DNA from: Diaporthe sp. PMI_573
Lineage: Eukaryota; Ascomycota; Sordariomycetes; Diaporthales; Diaporthaceae
Reading direction: 5' to 3'
DNA: 64,000 nucleotides
NCBI GenBank assembly: GCA_021399435.1
Contig: JAJTUP010000005.1
Span: 558,001 to 622,000, forward strand
Below, piece by piece: positions 45,822-57,994 of the stretch (positions are counted from its first letter, which is position 1; each line of letters opens with the position of its first letter). The notes under the pieces were generated by a model, which did no database searches, had not been told where the DNA came from, and was given only the letters and a program-made list of their open reading frames with translations. A program made the translations under genes and the position numbers.

Positions 45822-47820
45822 ATGGCAGATTCCAACCAGAACCACGTTCCCACTGCTACGGAGATCTACGATGCTGTTCGTAAGATCCGTGAGTCGAAGC
45901 CCGGCCTGGGCCTCAAGAAGGTCATCACCATCCTCAGGGACACGCACGGCTGGTCCATCAATGGATCACGTCTCCGAAAGCTTGTCGCCCCCGGCCATGG
46001 CACGAACAACAAGCACGGTAGGCTTCTAGTTCTATGCGGTGAAATGCCCTCCTCCCTCGGCGGAACATATACTGAGTACCCAATCTTTAGAGACCCCAAA
46101 GCTCGTGGCCCCAACTCTACATGGAGTCTTGAGCAACGCCGACATTCGCGGCCGAATTCTTGGACCGCTTCTTACCGTGAACGACGACACCATCAACACG
46201 CAGAGTTGGACCAAAAACTTCCCTGGTTTTGTACTGCTACACGTCAGTGCTGGCATTCGGAGGCTGGCCTGGGAGTTTATCCAGCAGAACAACATCTGGG
46301 TTCAGGCTCGATTCGTGTGGGACGCCGCCAATCTCGTCCAGCCCCTCCCCTCTTCCATTTTCCATCTTGCGAATTACAATGATCATACCCAGAGGGATCA
46401 TGTCCAGGCAATTTTGATTCCGGAGTTGTTTACTCCGGAGATGATCAGGGAGTTCCATAGCTCGATCGCCGTGACCATTTCCATTGGTCACTCACAAGGC
46501 CAGGGAAAGCGTGTGGACGAGGCCAAGGACGAGACTCTGTCTGTCTTTTTTGCTTTTCATCAGCAGAACTTCGAGCTCTTCATTCGCAGCCTGGCAGACA
46601 CAGTCGATCAATGGGGTTCCATGACGGTGGAGGTAAACCATGCGCACATCTACGAATTTCCCAGCACGATCCCTGTCGTGGTCGATCAGATAATTCCTAG
46701 TCTCGACCAGATACGTGAGGCCAACCGGGTCACGTCCACTTCATTGCTGAAGGACCCCATCGACCCTTTGGTCGACTTCAAGAAGATCGCCCAGGCCATG
46801 ATGGGCCCCAGAGAGGTCAAGTCCGAAATCCGCGCGAAGTTGCTGGAGTTTTACACCCGTGGGACCGAATCCGTGGATAAGGGAGAGTATCGCGAGGCAT
46901 ACGAGACCTTCCGCAAAGGCCACCAAGCTTACGACGCCTTTCGCCAGAAGAAGGAACCGAAGCCGAAGTGGGGATCCATCGAGAACAATGGGATCGAACA
47001 CGCCAAGGCTGACATCAACAGCATGGCTTCGGAATCGCTCAACCGTGAGATATCGGCTCGACGCAGCATGTCGACCGAAGGCTATGCCGGACCACGGCTC
47101 ATGGCGCGGGAGATAAAAGCTTGTGACCTGAGTCTCGCTGTCGGGCTTGCCGGATTTGCTCTCTCAACCCCGAGTCTCACGGATGATCGCCGTTTCTACG
47201 GCCACTACCGCCGTGCCGTTGCCTACGCCAACTTGGGCGACTTCTTGACGGAGCTGGGCACCGTGGTCCCCAAGTCCGAGCACGCGGCCATCCTCGCCGA
47301 TACCGTGGCGGAGTGGAATGACGCAGGGTTTTGCTACATGAAAGCCACACAGGATGCGTTCTACGCAGCCCACGTCGCCGGAACCGCCGGCTCGGAAGCG
47401 CCCCAGGAGCTTGTCGATGCCATGCACGCCCTCCGCCGCCAGATGTGCGGCAAGATTGGCTACGACGCAGACGAGCACCTCGACCAGATGCAGCGCGCCG
47501 GCCTGGCCAGGTTGCAGCTGCCCGTGCTGGGCCTTTGGGAGGGCGATCCGGTGCTTTGCGCGAAATGGGGGCCGCACCACATGATGCTTTTAGCACTGTT
47601 CCGTCAGTATGAGGGCTCCCGCGGACTAAACATCGCCGATCTGAATGAGGCGCTCGCCCAGCGGGGTCTCCGCTGGTTGTTCAACGAGGGCGGCGAGGTC
47701 TTCCTCGATGGGAACGTTGGTGCGCAAATGGAGCCGACCTGGGTTGTGCCGGACGACACCCGCGAGGGTTTGCTTGCTGAGGGTCTCACGGGAGACAGAT
47801 TTGAGATGGCCAGGCGTTGA
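45822..47820 (+). CDS. Uncharacterised 641-aa fungal protein
   Basis: Two exons (45822-46017, 46091-47820) close in phase. The N-terminus has a short helical region, AVRKIRESKPGLGLKKVITI followed by an LRKL motif. This resembles the small putative DNA- or protein-binding segment found ahead of other domains in some fungal proteins (for example beside MYND-type fingers), although no MYND finger is present. The middle has a helical TPR-like stretch (GTESVDKGEYREAYETFRKG). The C-terminal third is mixed, ending with a conserved-looking DDTREGLLAEGLTGDRFEMA. No signal peptide or membrane segment. Function not known; the coding call rests on length, a good splice junction and composition. Confidence 0.72.
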
Positions 47821-50003
47821 GCAAATGGCGTGTGGGAGCTGCTGCATTCGTATTACAATACTAAGAGCTGTGAGCAAGTTTTAGGTGCATTCTCCGATAG
47901 GTAAGCCCTAAAGAAAAATGCACCCAGAACCAGCCGCATTAACTAGCCTAAGGTACCCTTACACTGCTTGGTTTGTGCCCCATCTATAACTCAGGCATAG
48001 TGAAATAGAATAATTCACAGCAGCCAGGCTACTAGACAATGTAGGGTAGAAAGAGGTATTTATAGATATTGGCCCCCTATATTGTAAAAATAACAGCTTA
48101 TCAACCTACTCAGTACTCAGTACCTTTTCTTCTGTGCACATCAGAGTAACTGCGTTTCCTGCCTACTGACGACGAGATTCTGCACCTTCAACAAGACCAA
48201 GGCATCGACTTTGGGGCCTGGTGCAGGTTCCACAGATCATCGTGCGAAGACACTGCGGCGCTTGAAGAGTCAACCTTCCGTTTCCGTGCTGTCAAATTCT
48301 ATCGAAAACGCTGTCTCTTTTCGACGCGTGGCGGCCGCCTTGGACTTGGACCTAGGTCTATGAGGGCCGGAGGCGCGGTGTACCTAATATCTGGTGCACA
48401 AACACCCTACATTTTGCGCGGTACTAAGCGCGATGAAGGAAATGATGTGACAGAGAACGGCTGGAAATTCATCAGCGAAGCATATGTCCACGGCATCACG
48501 CATGGGAGGCAGCAGATGGCCTTCAAGAAGTAGACTGGAGCAACATTGAGCTGGAGCAGTAGCACCATCCCCAGGACCTCTACGGATATTAGACACACAT
48601 AACCTTTTTTGCTAGTCTTCACCATTCTCTCTTCGAAAGTGGGTCGCCAAGGGTGGACTACAGCCCTTCAGCTCCGCCGGGGTCAACAAATAACCTTTGG
48701 GACCCCTGAGAAGGTATATATTAGTTTGAAACTTCTAATTTCACGGAGAGCGCGCGCACTGATTGTTCTAGGAGGACCATCGCGGCGGCCGTAACGGAGA
48801 CCAGGATGGCGATCGTTCTGGAGAGGCAGGAAAAAATTACAATGGTTACTTGAGGCAGAAAACAGCCGGCCAGCCTGGCCGTCGTTTTCAGCAGGCGCAA
48901 GCCAGGCCCGCTTTAACCCAGCCCCCCCAGCCCATAACATGTTCTGCCATGCATCCACATACTAAGAAGCATCGCTGTAAGTCCGGCTACAGCCTAGAAA
49001 GTGTTAGTCCGCGGGCGCGGCGCGCCTGCCTATCTGGGCCTCGGGCCCAAACTAGAGTGGGTTAGTTTAATACACAGAAAATAGACAGGCACAAGGGCCC
49101 CAACTTGCTCCTTTTGTTTATGTCCAGCACAACACATGGCTTTGGACAGACATGCAAGAGACTACTTAAACAATAACCTGCGTTCCCCAGCTTTTCCACC
49201 ACTATTATGCTTAAGACCTAAGTAAGCTCCCACGTAAAGACACCACAACACGGTGCCTCGGCAATACCACCATCATCATAACATGCAAGCCAGTGAATCA
49301 AAGCACACTAGTAGGCCCAGAAGTTACAATTTAACATTTAGGATGCCTGTAAAGTGTATTTTAAGCCTATATCTCGTAAACTTTTCAATGATGAAACTTT
49401 GTCCAGGCCTCGTCGGGAGAAAAAGTATACATTAGCAACCCAGACCAGACCACCCAGGTCAACCCTATACTAGTGTGGTTTCTCCTAGAAGTATCTGATA
49501 TCATAGATTTATAGATAGGCTTGCACTAATAACTCAATTTTATTTACAGGAAAGTTAAACATTTCAGGTGTAGAATTGGAAAGTAATAGCACGGTAGTAA
49601 CGTGGTTTGTGAGTGCGCTGAGCCGGGACGCTTCTGATATAGTCAGAAACTAATCGTCTTGCCGTCTCCGTGGAGATCCACATAGACAAGGGTTATTACA
49701 ATAACCTTGTACAGCTTATCCAGGAGCTAGAAGTAGGTATACGCAATGTTCAACCGGAAGTGACGGAACGAGGCAGCTCCTAATCGGTTCTCTGACCGAG
49801 TTGCCGGTCGGAATCTTTACGTCTGCGACACGTCGTCGTGGCCGTCAGTGTCTAGATTAATGGGCATGATAGGATATACGCGGACCAATCAATAGAAAGA
49901 CACAATAATATAAATACGATGCACAATCCCCTCTGTTCCACCTCTGCTCAATCTCATCTCTTCAATCAATCCATTCCATTCCTACAGCTTCCTCTTCTTC
50001 TTA
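47821..50003. other. 2.2-kb gene-poor region
   Basis: No supportable gene. 47.9-48.2 and 49.1-49.9 kb are AT-rich. 48.76-49.07 kb is a GC-rich island with an open frame on the plus strand that may be degenerate repeat or gene debris. Around 49905 there is a TATA-like AATATAAATA ahead of the low-confidence frame at 50004. Confidence 0.45.
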
Positions 50004-50336
50004 GACTACGAGGACAACTACCGCGACCTCCTCACCGGCGTGCGCGACCAGCTCGGTTGGCGCGAGCGGCCTGCCCGTCAGAGGCCTCGCCTGTCCATTT
50101 GCCTGTGCTACACTCCGAACCATCCTAGGCGTGGGATATGGGCAGATGTTCCTGTGGGACAGTTCCTTTACCATGATGGGCCAAATCCATTCGGAGCGGA
50201 CGGGATGAATGCGAACAGGATACCGTGGGGTTGGGGTGGAGTCGTCAAGGACGCTGTTGACCCGGCATATGAGCGTCCTTGGGTTCATCCCAAAGAGCTG
50301 CAACGGCTTGGCTATACCACTGGTCGAGAGCGGTGA
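50004..50336 (+). other. Orphan open frame behind a promoter-like region
   Basis: A 110-codon open frame reads DYEDNYRDLLTGVRDQLGW and later NRIPWGWGGVVKDAVDPAYE, then stops at 50334-50336. It looks protein-like but has no ATG before residue 1. It follows TCTTCTTAG, which could be an acceptor site. It may be a gene fragment captured behind a promoter, or a degenerate exon. No family recognised. Confidence 0.3.
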
Positions 50337-50486
50337 AAGTTGGGTTCCACTGACTGCAAACGGATGTATTGGAAGAGGTGCTGGCGATACCATTGTCACG
50401 CTAAACCTCAAGCTTTTGGTAGAATGATGGGCAGCCTGGCTCTTCCCATCTCAAGAGGCGCTCAAACGCTACCTTTCCGGAGTGAC

Positions 50487-51586
50487 CTAGTCTACATTGT
50501 CCGGAACAGGACCCCCAATGAGCTCCTCCATCTTCTCCACAGTTGCATGGTTCCGTACCGGATCCACAACTTCACGAGTCCTCCGGATCATATCGCACGT
50601 CTCGTCATAACTCAGCTGATCTCCCAGCCTGTGCACCGAATCCAGCATGCAGGCAGCATCATAGCCAAACTCCTCATATTGCATTAGCCCATTAAAAATG
50701 GGAAGCTGGGGATTGCGGTCGCCGAATTCTTGGTGGCGCTCCTTCAATGTCCTCCGTGAGCAGAGGAGCCAAAGCGGCATGGCCTCCTTCTCTGCGTCAA
50801 TCACGACTTGGTAGTCTGTCAGCTCTGTTGGCGGGTCGGAACAGCTGGCTGGGTTCGGAACAAAGGATTTGGTGCGCACTGCCAGTGGACCGAGCGGTAT
50901 AACAAATCGTGGGAGCTGGGGATCTCTCGGCGTGGTTTCTGAAGATGCCTCTTGATAGATGACCTTGATAAGAGGCTCGGCTCGTTCATCAAAGGGTGTC
51001 ATGTCCCTTGGGCACATTACATATATCAAATGGTCTTCAAGATGCAGTGCGATTTGGTAGTCCTCGTCAGTCTTCTCGTCCCGGAATAGAGGGATTTTGG
51101 CTGGGAGATGCCCTGAACTGAATTTGAGTGTCGGAAATTGACTGCGGCTCAGACTGGCCAGCTTTCGACGCCAATGCTGAGCGTTAGGATTGCCGTAGAG
51201 ATGTTCATCCGATACGCTCCTGTCGCCCAGATGAAGGTGCGTATATGGATAGCCTTCTCCGGGCCACGTGTCGATGTATGGACTTTCGTAGTCAAGAAGC
51301 TGGTCCCAATGGTCTCCGTGCCATTGCAGCGGGTCCTCCTCGACGCTTCCCTCACTTAGGTTCGGTTCATCCCCGTCGCCCGCCTCCGAGGCACTGCTGC
51401 TGCTGCTACTGTTCTTTCTCCTAGAGTTCAGAGACTCTTGGGATGCTGAAGGCAATCAATTAGCAATTTTTCTTCAAAATAGATACTTCGAGACGACTTC
51501 ATAGACCAGAACGAGGCTCATTTGGGGTGACACCGACCTGGGGAGGCAAGCGGCTGCGGGGCTGGCGGTGGTCGCTGCGCAGCCAT
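50487..51586 (-). CDS. Uncharacterised 335-aa protein
   Basis: Exon 1 is 51586-51538 (MAAQRPPPAPQPLASP) and exon 2 is 51445-50487. The donor is GTCGGT and the acceptor TTCAG, and the join keeps frame. The first ~50 residues are Ser/Pro/Glu-rich and disordered. The remainder looks globular, with WRRKLASLSRSQFPTLKFSS, LHLEDHLIYVMCPRDMTPFD, IPLGPLAVRTKSFVPNPASC and EEFGYDAACMLDSVHRLGDQ. No signal peptide, membrane segment or known domain. Function unknown. Confidence 0.7.
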
Positions 51587-52276
51587 CTTGCTGTGGCTTG
51601 AAAGGCTCGTCTCTGTACGATGGCTTTTCAAAACAGGTTGGTATGATGGCGGAGGACGTGTTGCGTATTCGTAGTTGATGGAAGGGAAGAAGCGAGCTAC
51701 TTATACTTGATGAGTCGGCACTAGTACCCACTCGTGCCCGCAGACAGACCAATCACGATCAAGGCTTAACTGGGCCGATTCTGGACGACCAGATTCACTC
51801 TGCGCTGCCCAACACGCAGCCTGCGCATGCAGCCAGAATCTGTGCGTGGAGTCGACTAACTGGATTAAGATGCTTTCATTTCTCGAGTGAATTGGAATTG
51901 ATACGATGGTGCTCTTCATGGAACCAGCCCGGCCGTCTCAGATTTGGTCTGGTGGTCCAGAGGCCAGAGAAAACTGGCAGACATCACGACGTAGGCGATA
52001 CCCCGATGGTCTTGGCCACGAGATTGATAAATACCATGAAGCAATGACTTCCCAGTCCACATATTGGCATTCAAGTTTTACATTGATCTCAAACTTTGAA
52101 TTGCCATCTCTACACGCAATCTATATTCCATAACCACAATCAACGCAAGCAGTCGTGCAGCAACGCAAGCAGTCGTGCAGTCACCTGGAGCAGAGCCCAC
52201 TCAAACCCAATTCCATATATATTGCACCCTTCAAGTTGTTTCCAGATCAAATATTCTTTCTTTCATCGCCGAAAAA
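51587..52276. other. Divergent intergenic region
   Basis: 690 bases between two outward-facing genes. A direct repeat of CAACGCAAGCAGTCGTGCAG occurs twice in tandem at 52141-52180, just ahead of the next gene. Confidence 0.55.
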
Positions 52277-53566
52277 ATGTCTCAAATGTTTCAAATTGAA
52301 AACATCTACAACATGTTTGACAAGGACAACAAGGGAACGCAATATACCACAGCGATAGAACTTAGTCGGCTGGAGCAGAACTACGACATCGTCAGCGAAA
52401 CCGCAGCATCGCTTAAGAAATTACCGGATTTGTGGCTTCCAGATTTGGATACCACGAATTCGACTGCCTGATCAGAGACCTCAGGATAGTCCTCTCTCTT
52501 GTTCGGCGGGAAATGGGGATATCGGGGGACTCGACAGCACCACCTCAGGCGACATTGCCTGCGAGCTTCACCAGCGATACATTCAATTGTCTTTGCCCGC
52601 TCACAGTTCTGCTGCAAGCCGTTGCGGCGAGCCTTAGCAAATTGAATATTCAAGTTCGCGCGGACAACATGGGCAGCGCCACCCCTTTTTACAGGCTTCT
52701 CAACCTGACGGAACAAAAGCTGATAAAAGTGAACGGGGACGGGGATTTCTGTGCTGGCCTCGCGCATGCCATCACAATTCATGAGAAGAACTCGCGATTC
52801 ACCATCCAAGGCAGTGCGCCCCGTTACAGGCGGCTCAAAGGGCTCCAGTGGTTCGCGACCGACACGCGGAACAAATATCTGGAGAACTTGAAGTCTACGC
52901 TGCCTCAAGCAGTTTTGGATCGCCTCCAAGATGTCGAGGCTGTATCCAAGGGAATTTCCGAGGCCGCTAAAGGGGGGAATGCCCTAACCGAGCCACCGGC
53001 AGGCTACGTAAAAAATACCTCTCGATGGCACCAATATTACCGTCACAGCTAAAGGCCAATACAAGCCGGCATGCTTATCAGACTATCTGCGCCTGGCCAT
53101 CGCGACACCGCCTAAAGCCACCAAAGAAGAGGCCAGAATCCTGGTCGGTAAGAGGAAGGCGCAGAACTACAAGACCTGCGCTGAATGGCTGATGGTGTGC
53201 TACCTGTTTAGCTCCCCTGACCCAACAAGCCAGCCGTCCCGGGGTACACCCAAGCCCGGACACAGGAATTCAGACTCGTGGCCAAAAGATAAGGAGGCCG
53301 GAAGCTCACAGCAGGAGCAGCAGCAGCAGCAACAGCAGGCAAATCAGGGCGCTACCAACGCGGCTGGACGCCCCAGCAAGCTTCCACCACTCGGAACTCC
53401 CCAGGGAGGGAAAGGCAGGGCGCCATCGCCTCCTGGTGGTACCACAACTTTGGCAGACAGGACGAAGCGTACGGACACATCCGCGGATGGGAAGCCTCAA
53501 CCGAGTAGGAAGATCTCAGGTCAAGCTTCAGCATCAGCTGCGGACCCAAGAGGTGGCGGCAGGTAA
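52277..53566 (+). pseudogene. Uncharacterised protein with polyglutamine tract, reading frame disrupted twice
   Basis: The frame starts at ATG 52277 (MSQMFQIENIYNMF) and runs to about 52430. It then continues one base back as SRFGYHEFDCLIRDLRIVL to about 53010. It then returns to the first frame after an A6 run (53010-53015) as LDGTNITVTAKGQYKPACLS, ending GGGR and TAA. Between the shifts the translation is clearly protein-like (FYRLLNLTEQKLIKVNGDG; NKYLENLKSTLPQAVLDRLQ). No intron that would join the frames was found at the first break. A CAG/CAA tract at 53308-53338 encodes about nine Gln, followed by a basic, Ser/Pro-rich tail. Either a decaying gene or two base-call errors. No domain recognised. 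Confidence 0.5.
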
Positions 53567-53975
53567 TTTCAGAGGGACATCTCATATGTGTTGTACTTCA
53601 CTCAGTGCGCTGGTCGTATAGCTCGTCTTGTGGTCACCTATTACTCGTCCACTGGGTAGCAGCATTTATGTAAAATGTAAAGAATGCAGCGGACTGCTCT
53701 TGTCTGGTGGAAAGGGGGGCTTTTGGAGCTCATTGGGGACAAAGGGGGGGGGGCAGGGGCAGAGGGCATAAAGGCTGTCGGTGGCGAAATGAAAGGTCCT
53801 AGCGGTGTGTCTGTACCTGCCAGTGAGGCATAGAGTACGTTGATCTCTGAGCTCATCTTTCATTTCAAAATTCATTAGTCTTGTGCCTGATCTGATTCGG
53901 CATCATGTGCACCGTTCATTGCAGGCTTTCTCTCGCAGATGAATATAGTCACGATTCAAATTCAATGTGTAGCCC
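53567..53975. other. Intergenic region between convergent genes
   Basis: No gene seen; contains G-rich runs near 53716 and 53740-53755. Confidence 0.5.
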
Positions 53976-55820
53976 TCATACAGACGTCTCACTACGCACT
54001 TCTGCGCTGTTTATGAAGTTGCACCGCTTGAACAACCTTTCCCAAGCGACCGCTTTCTCAGCCTCTGTTGCTGTATTGTCGCCTTCGCCTGGATGTTCCC
54101 GCACGGTCACCTGTCTGTTTCCATATGGACCGCCGAACAGCTGCAAGGAGATGCTGCTCGGCAACTTGTCCTGAATATTGTCTTCGGCCTTCCCCTTGAA
54201 GGCCGGGGACCACTCCATGTCAGGTGCTGTTGAAGTGACGAACTTCACAATTCTCTTACTGATGGTAGCCGACAGGGCCAGTTGATCCGCTGAGTTATCG
54301 GCACCTCCGCCGAGGCTTTGACTGTTCAATACATATGGTATGTCACTTAGATGAGCGACCTTCCACATAGGTACGCCCATCAAAGCATAGGAGGGCGCGA
54401 ATCGTGTCGCGTTGTGCTCATAGAGCCGTACGTCGTACGAGTTATGTCGACCATACTGCCATGCGAAGTCCAAGACAGGACATGTAAACCAGAGGTCGCG
54501 GTTGATCTGTGCAGCACGATAATACTGTGGCGAAACGCCTTGGTCTTGGGCAATATAGTCAAAGTCTGATACGGGGTAGAGCTCCAACAACTTGTTGATG
54601 GTAGACTGAGTTAGCGTGAGGGAGACGGTAAAGCTGCTGATTACATCGTCGTCTGTCGCGGTCGTTGGTGGTGTGTACCATGCGCCGTCGTTGGTCACCC
54701 AAGCAGTAATGGCGGCAATATTCTTGACAACCTTTCCTTCTCGGATGAGTTTGGAGGGGCGATCCTGGATGAAGTCGCCGTCATACGTGGGGAAAAAGAA
54801 ACCCTCGCCGAACGGAGGCCTCGCTGCTCGCATCGCACTGACTGAGAGATTCGTCAGGACGTCAAAGGGGGCTTCCTTGAGACATTCAAGAATCGCGTCC
54901 GTCTGAGTATCTGCTCCATCCTTGACGCACCCCACCTTCTTCGCGATCATGGCCGTATTGTCCGCCACAAGACTCGACATCGTATTGAAGTTGAGCCCTG
55001 GCGCGCCGGACATCATCACGGCCTTCTGGAACGGCACGCCTTCAGCACCGCCGAACGCGGTCATTTGCAAGCCGATGTCACTTCCGCCCACACTTTGACC
55101 GATAGCTGTCACTCGCGTAGGGTCACCTCCGAATGAGTGGATGTTGTTCTGTACCCACTCCAGTGCTGCCCGCTGGTCCCGTAACCCCGCGTTTGTCTGA
55201 CCGGCTTCGATCATGGCTTGGCTTGTGGCGAAGCCGAAGAAGCCGAGCCTGTAGTTGATTGCAACAAAGATCAGCGGTTGGCCGTCTAGGCCAGCCTGAC
55301 GGAGGAGACCGTCCGGCTCGTACAGGATCTCCTCGCCCGAGCCCAGGGCATGCCCGCCCCCATGGATCCATACTGCAACGGGGAGCTTGGCGCCAGAACT
55401 TGTGCCGCTCAGTCTTGCGATGCGGAGACTAAGGCAGTTCTCGCTGATGTTACTGACACGTGAAGTAAAAGGCAGCACGTCGCCGGTGCCCTGAGGACAC
55501 CATGCTCCTGGCGTCGTGGCATCGATGACGGAGCCTCGGGGTGGGGTGACGGGAGCAGGTGGGGCGAAGCGGTTTGGGCCGGATGTGTCTTCGGCGTAGA
55601 AAATGCTGTGGAAGTGTTCCACTGCCAAGTCAGCGGACCGAGTGCCGATATACTTGACGTCGAGTGTCGAATCTGTGACGACTGGTGCCGGGACGAGCCG
55701 TGAGGGAAGGTAAGAGGCAACGGTGAGTAGGAGAGCTCGCGCGGACCCCAGTGATATGGCGGCAAGTCCGAAAAGGACGGCCCCAAGGCCAAGAAGTGTA
55801 ATTTGGGTGGTTCTGGCCAT
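53976..55820 (-). CDS. Type-B carboxylesterase, membrane-anchored or secreted
   Basis: An intronless 614-aa frame from ATG 55820. The N-terminus MARTT is followed by a hydrophobic segment (ITLLGLGAVLFGLAAISLG) that is a signal peptide or anchor. Motifs: ENCLSLRIARL, the oxyanion loop WIHGGGHALGSG, INYRLGFFGFATS, GLRDQRAALEWVQNNIHSFG, and the nucleophile elbow GQSVGG (Ser243), where the usual Ala after Ser is Val. The C-terminal half has LWFTCPVLDFAWQYG. In the usual catalytic-His position the sequence MGVPMWKVAHLSDIPYVLNS supplies His. Fungal members hydrolyse esters of phenolics, lipids or toxins, and some sit in biosynthetic clusters. It lies 1.3 kb from the RiPP-like genes; membership is only possible. 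Confidence 0.9.
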   Translation of the reverse strand: MARTTQITLLGLGAVLFGLAAISLGSARALLLTVASYLPSRLVPAPVVTDSTLDVKYIGTRSADLAVEHFHSIFYAEDTSGPNRFAPPAPVTPPRGSVIDATTPGAWCPQGTGDVLPFTSRVSNISENCLSLRIARLSGTSSGAKLPVAVWIHGGGHALGSGEEILYEPDGLLRQAGLDGQPLIFVAINYRLGFFGFATSQAMIEAGQTNAGLRDQRAALEWVQNNIHSFGGDPTRVTAIGQSVGGSDIGLQMTAFGGAEGVPFQKAVMMSGAPGLNFNTMSSLVADNTAMIAKKVGCVKDGADTQTDAILECLKEAPFDVLTNLSVSAMRAARPPFGEGFFFPTYDGDFIQDRPSKLIREGKVVKNIAAITAWVTNDGAWYTPPTTATDDDVISSFTVSLTLTQSTINKLLELYPVSDFDYIAQDQGVSPQYYRAAQINRDLWFTCPVLDFAWQYGRHNSYDVRLYEHNATRFAPSYALMGVPMWKVAHLSDIPYVLNSQSLGGGADNSADQLALSATISKRIVKFVTSTAPDMEWSPAFKGKAEDNIQDKLPSSISLQLFGGPYGNRQVTVREHPGEGDNTATEAEKAVAWERLFKRCNFINSAEVRSETSV

Positions 55821-57156
55821 AGCTATGATCGTAGCAACTGTTTGGAACCGAAAGGACGTGGATAGGGTTGACTTCACCACTCGTGTATGTTACAGGAGAG
55901 AGAGAGAGAGAGGAGGGACAAATTACCACATAGTCTCCAGTTGCTGACATCGGTGACTGAGGCTGGAAACCAGGAGCGAGTGACTAATGCCCTTGTACCA
56001 CCGACCCGAATGAGCAGATGTCCGATAAGCAGGCTCGCACTGTCACACTGCAGGCTGTTGGTTGGCAAAGCAAAAGGACCTGACTCCTGTTTGTTTGAAA
56101 CACACACATATATACGCACAATCACACACAAAGCGTAGATCACAGAGGATGAAGGAGCATGTGGGGGCGGGGGTCGCTCTGATTTGACATCTGACAACAC
56201 GACCAGCCTAGAGTCCAGAGGATCCGTCATTGGCCCCTATGTTACATGAGAAACTTCCATCCTCATAGGTTGGGATCTGAGCACACCCCGAGCTGAGGTC
56301 CCACTTGCCTCCCTTGCCTAACTAGGTAGCGAAGGGAGCTCGAAGGGAGTCAATAAATGTCTTGGGCCGATCTGGCTCTGAGAGTTGGTGATCATTAAGG
56401 AGTTGATAAGCAATGCCCAGCAGCACCTGCATGGATCGCCGACCGGTCAGCTGCAAGAGGATATAACTATCTCAAGACCACCAACCTGCCTCATGGCCTC
56501 TTGGCAAGACCCAATCTCACCACTACTGCATGAACCCGCGGAAGGTGAGAGCCAAAGCTGCACTTATAGAAATTCTTGCAGTCTGCTGCAAATGGATCCC
56601 TCAATGGCTCCCACATTTTGGCCCCAATGTGGCAACAAGGCTGGCAGTCGGACTTACTCTACGTGCACGGATTTTCCAATGCAACTGAACGCCCCTCTTC
56701 TTGCTGTGATAGGCGAGTGACATGGTTCACGAGTCCTATGAATCACCGCTGTCGTGCAAGCATATGCGAGTATGTCCTCTCTATGTATCTTATGACCGGA
56801 TGGGGCGGATTTAACCAAACAATGAGGGTACCAGCATGTGCAGATTCTGAACATTGACAGCAAAACGCGCTGGAGGTCACATTTCGGCTGTCCTATGGAC
56901 CAGTCCAGGCTGCGTTGCGGCTGAGAGCATGAACTAGTGTACACCATCTCAGTGCCTCTACCATTCGATTCTTTGATGATAAGCATCGGAAGAGTCCGCC
57001 AGTGAAAGAATGAAGCCACTCTGGCACAACAAAAGTACGTCTTGGCAAAGAACAACGCTGCGTCCTGGCGCAAGCCTTACAGATGATACGCACCCAAATG
57101 GCACCGAATTGGGCAATTCACCGGATGTTACCCGCCAAAAAAAGTCAATGACAAGA
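55821..57156. other. Intergenic region, no gene seen
   Basis: 1.3 kb with an AG repeat (55896-55913) and scattered short frames. No domain or splice pattern. Confidence 0.5.
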
Positions 57157-57994
57157 TTAATGCTTTTCTTGGTGACCTGGTTTGAAGTGGCCATGGTCTA
57201 GCCCAACGGCCAGAAATCCGCTCGCGTTGAAAACCCTTCTTTGCTCCACGAATTGTTTGAGCGCTTCGAAATCGGCACATTGACGCTTCAGCCCGCTCCC
57301 AAGAAATTGATGCACCTTATCATTGGCTGGCTCGATTGTGGTATCTGCCATGCATCTCAGGCCCTGCTGCAGGTAGTCGAAGCAATGGGCGATATGTGGC
57401 GAGCGATCCTGGCCAAAATCGAACTCCTCAAGCCCATCGCCGCTGGAGTAATATGCGCGGCGCAGAGTGTACAGACAGTGCAGCTGATGGAAAATTGTTG
57501 GTATCGACGTTTCAGGTGCGAGATCGGGGTCTTTGAAGTAGCCAAGGCCGTCTACGGCATGTACCCTCGGTAAGTATGCGTCGGGGCCCAGGGTGAGGGG
57601 GAAGGGGATGGTATGGTTCATGCCACGTACTCGGAATCAAAGAGTCCCATATTGGCTCCGCCTGTCGTCCTGACTCTGAGCCAACCGGTGGTTCTTTGGA
57701 GAACTCGGAGTCGTACGTGAAGACAGTTTCGAGGCTTGGCAGAGGAATCCGGCCTGCTAGTGTTGATGTCCCATGGTTACTCAAGGTCCAAATTGTTCCG
57801 TATGTGGATGAGAAACGTCCAGCGGTAAATCCACAGAAGACTGCTGCTACCAAACTCAACACGAAAAGCGCTCTACTCAAGTGGTGTCGTTGTGAGCGTT
57901 CGGACTTGAGAAAGGATGTGCTCGAGGCTGCTCTGAGCTCGCTCTCGGTGATAGCCTCATCGGAGTTTGCTGTAACCAACTGATAATTATGCAT
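57157..57994 (-). CDS. UstYa-family (DUF3328) oxidase, copy 1
   Basis: Exons 57994-57631 and 57551-57157 close in phase to 252 aa, the usual family length; the intron donor is GTACGT. A hydrophilic N-terminus precedes one membrane segment at about residues 42-60 (ALFVLSLVAAVFCGFTAG). Then come the family core motifs IWDSLIPNGLGYFKDP, FHQLHCLYTLRRAYY (HxxHC, residues 143-147) and HIAHCFDYLQQGLRCMADTT (HxxHC, 174-178). The two HxxHC motifs are the proposed metal-binding and catalytic residues. UstYa-type proteins carry out oxidative cyclisation or other oxidations in fungal RiPP pathways (ustiloxin, phomopsin, asperipin, victorin) and some other metabolite pathways. It is transcribed away from the precursor gene 1.2 kb to its right. 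Confidence 0.93.

Noticed and set aside
48683..49065. Retroelement gag-like remnant
   Set aside because: Only a loosely Gly/Gln/Arg-rich frame; no zinc knuckle, protease, RT or LTR could be found.
57566..57630. 65-nt intron for UstYa copy 1 ending at CCGAG
   Set aside because: Breaks the phase. The acceptor ending at 57552 keeps frame and yields the family motif LIPNGLGYF.
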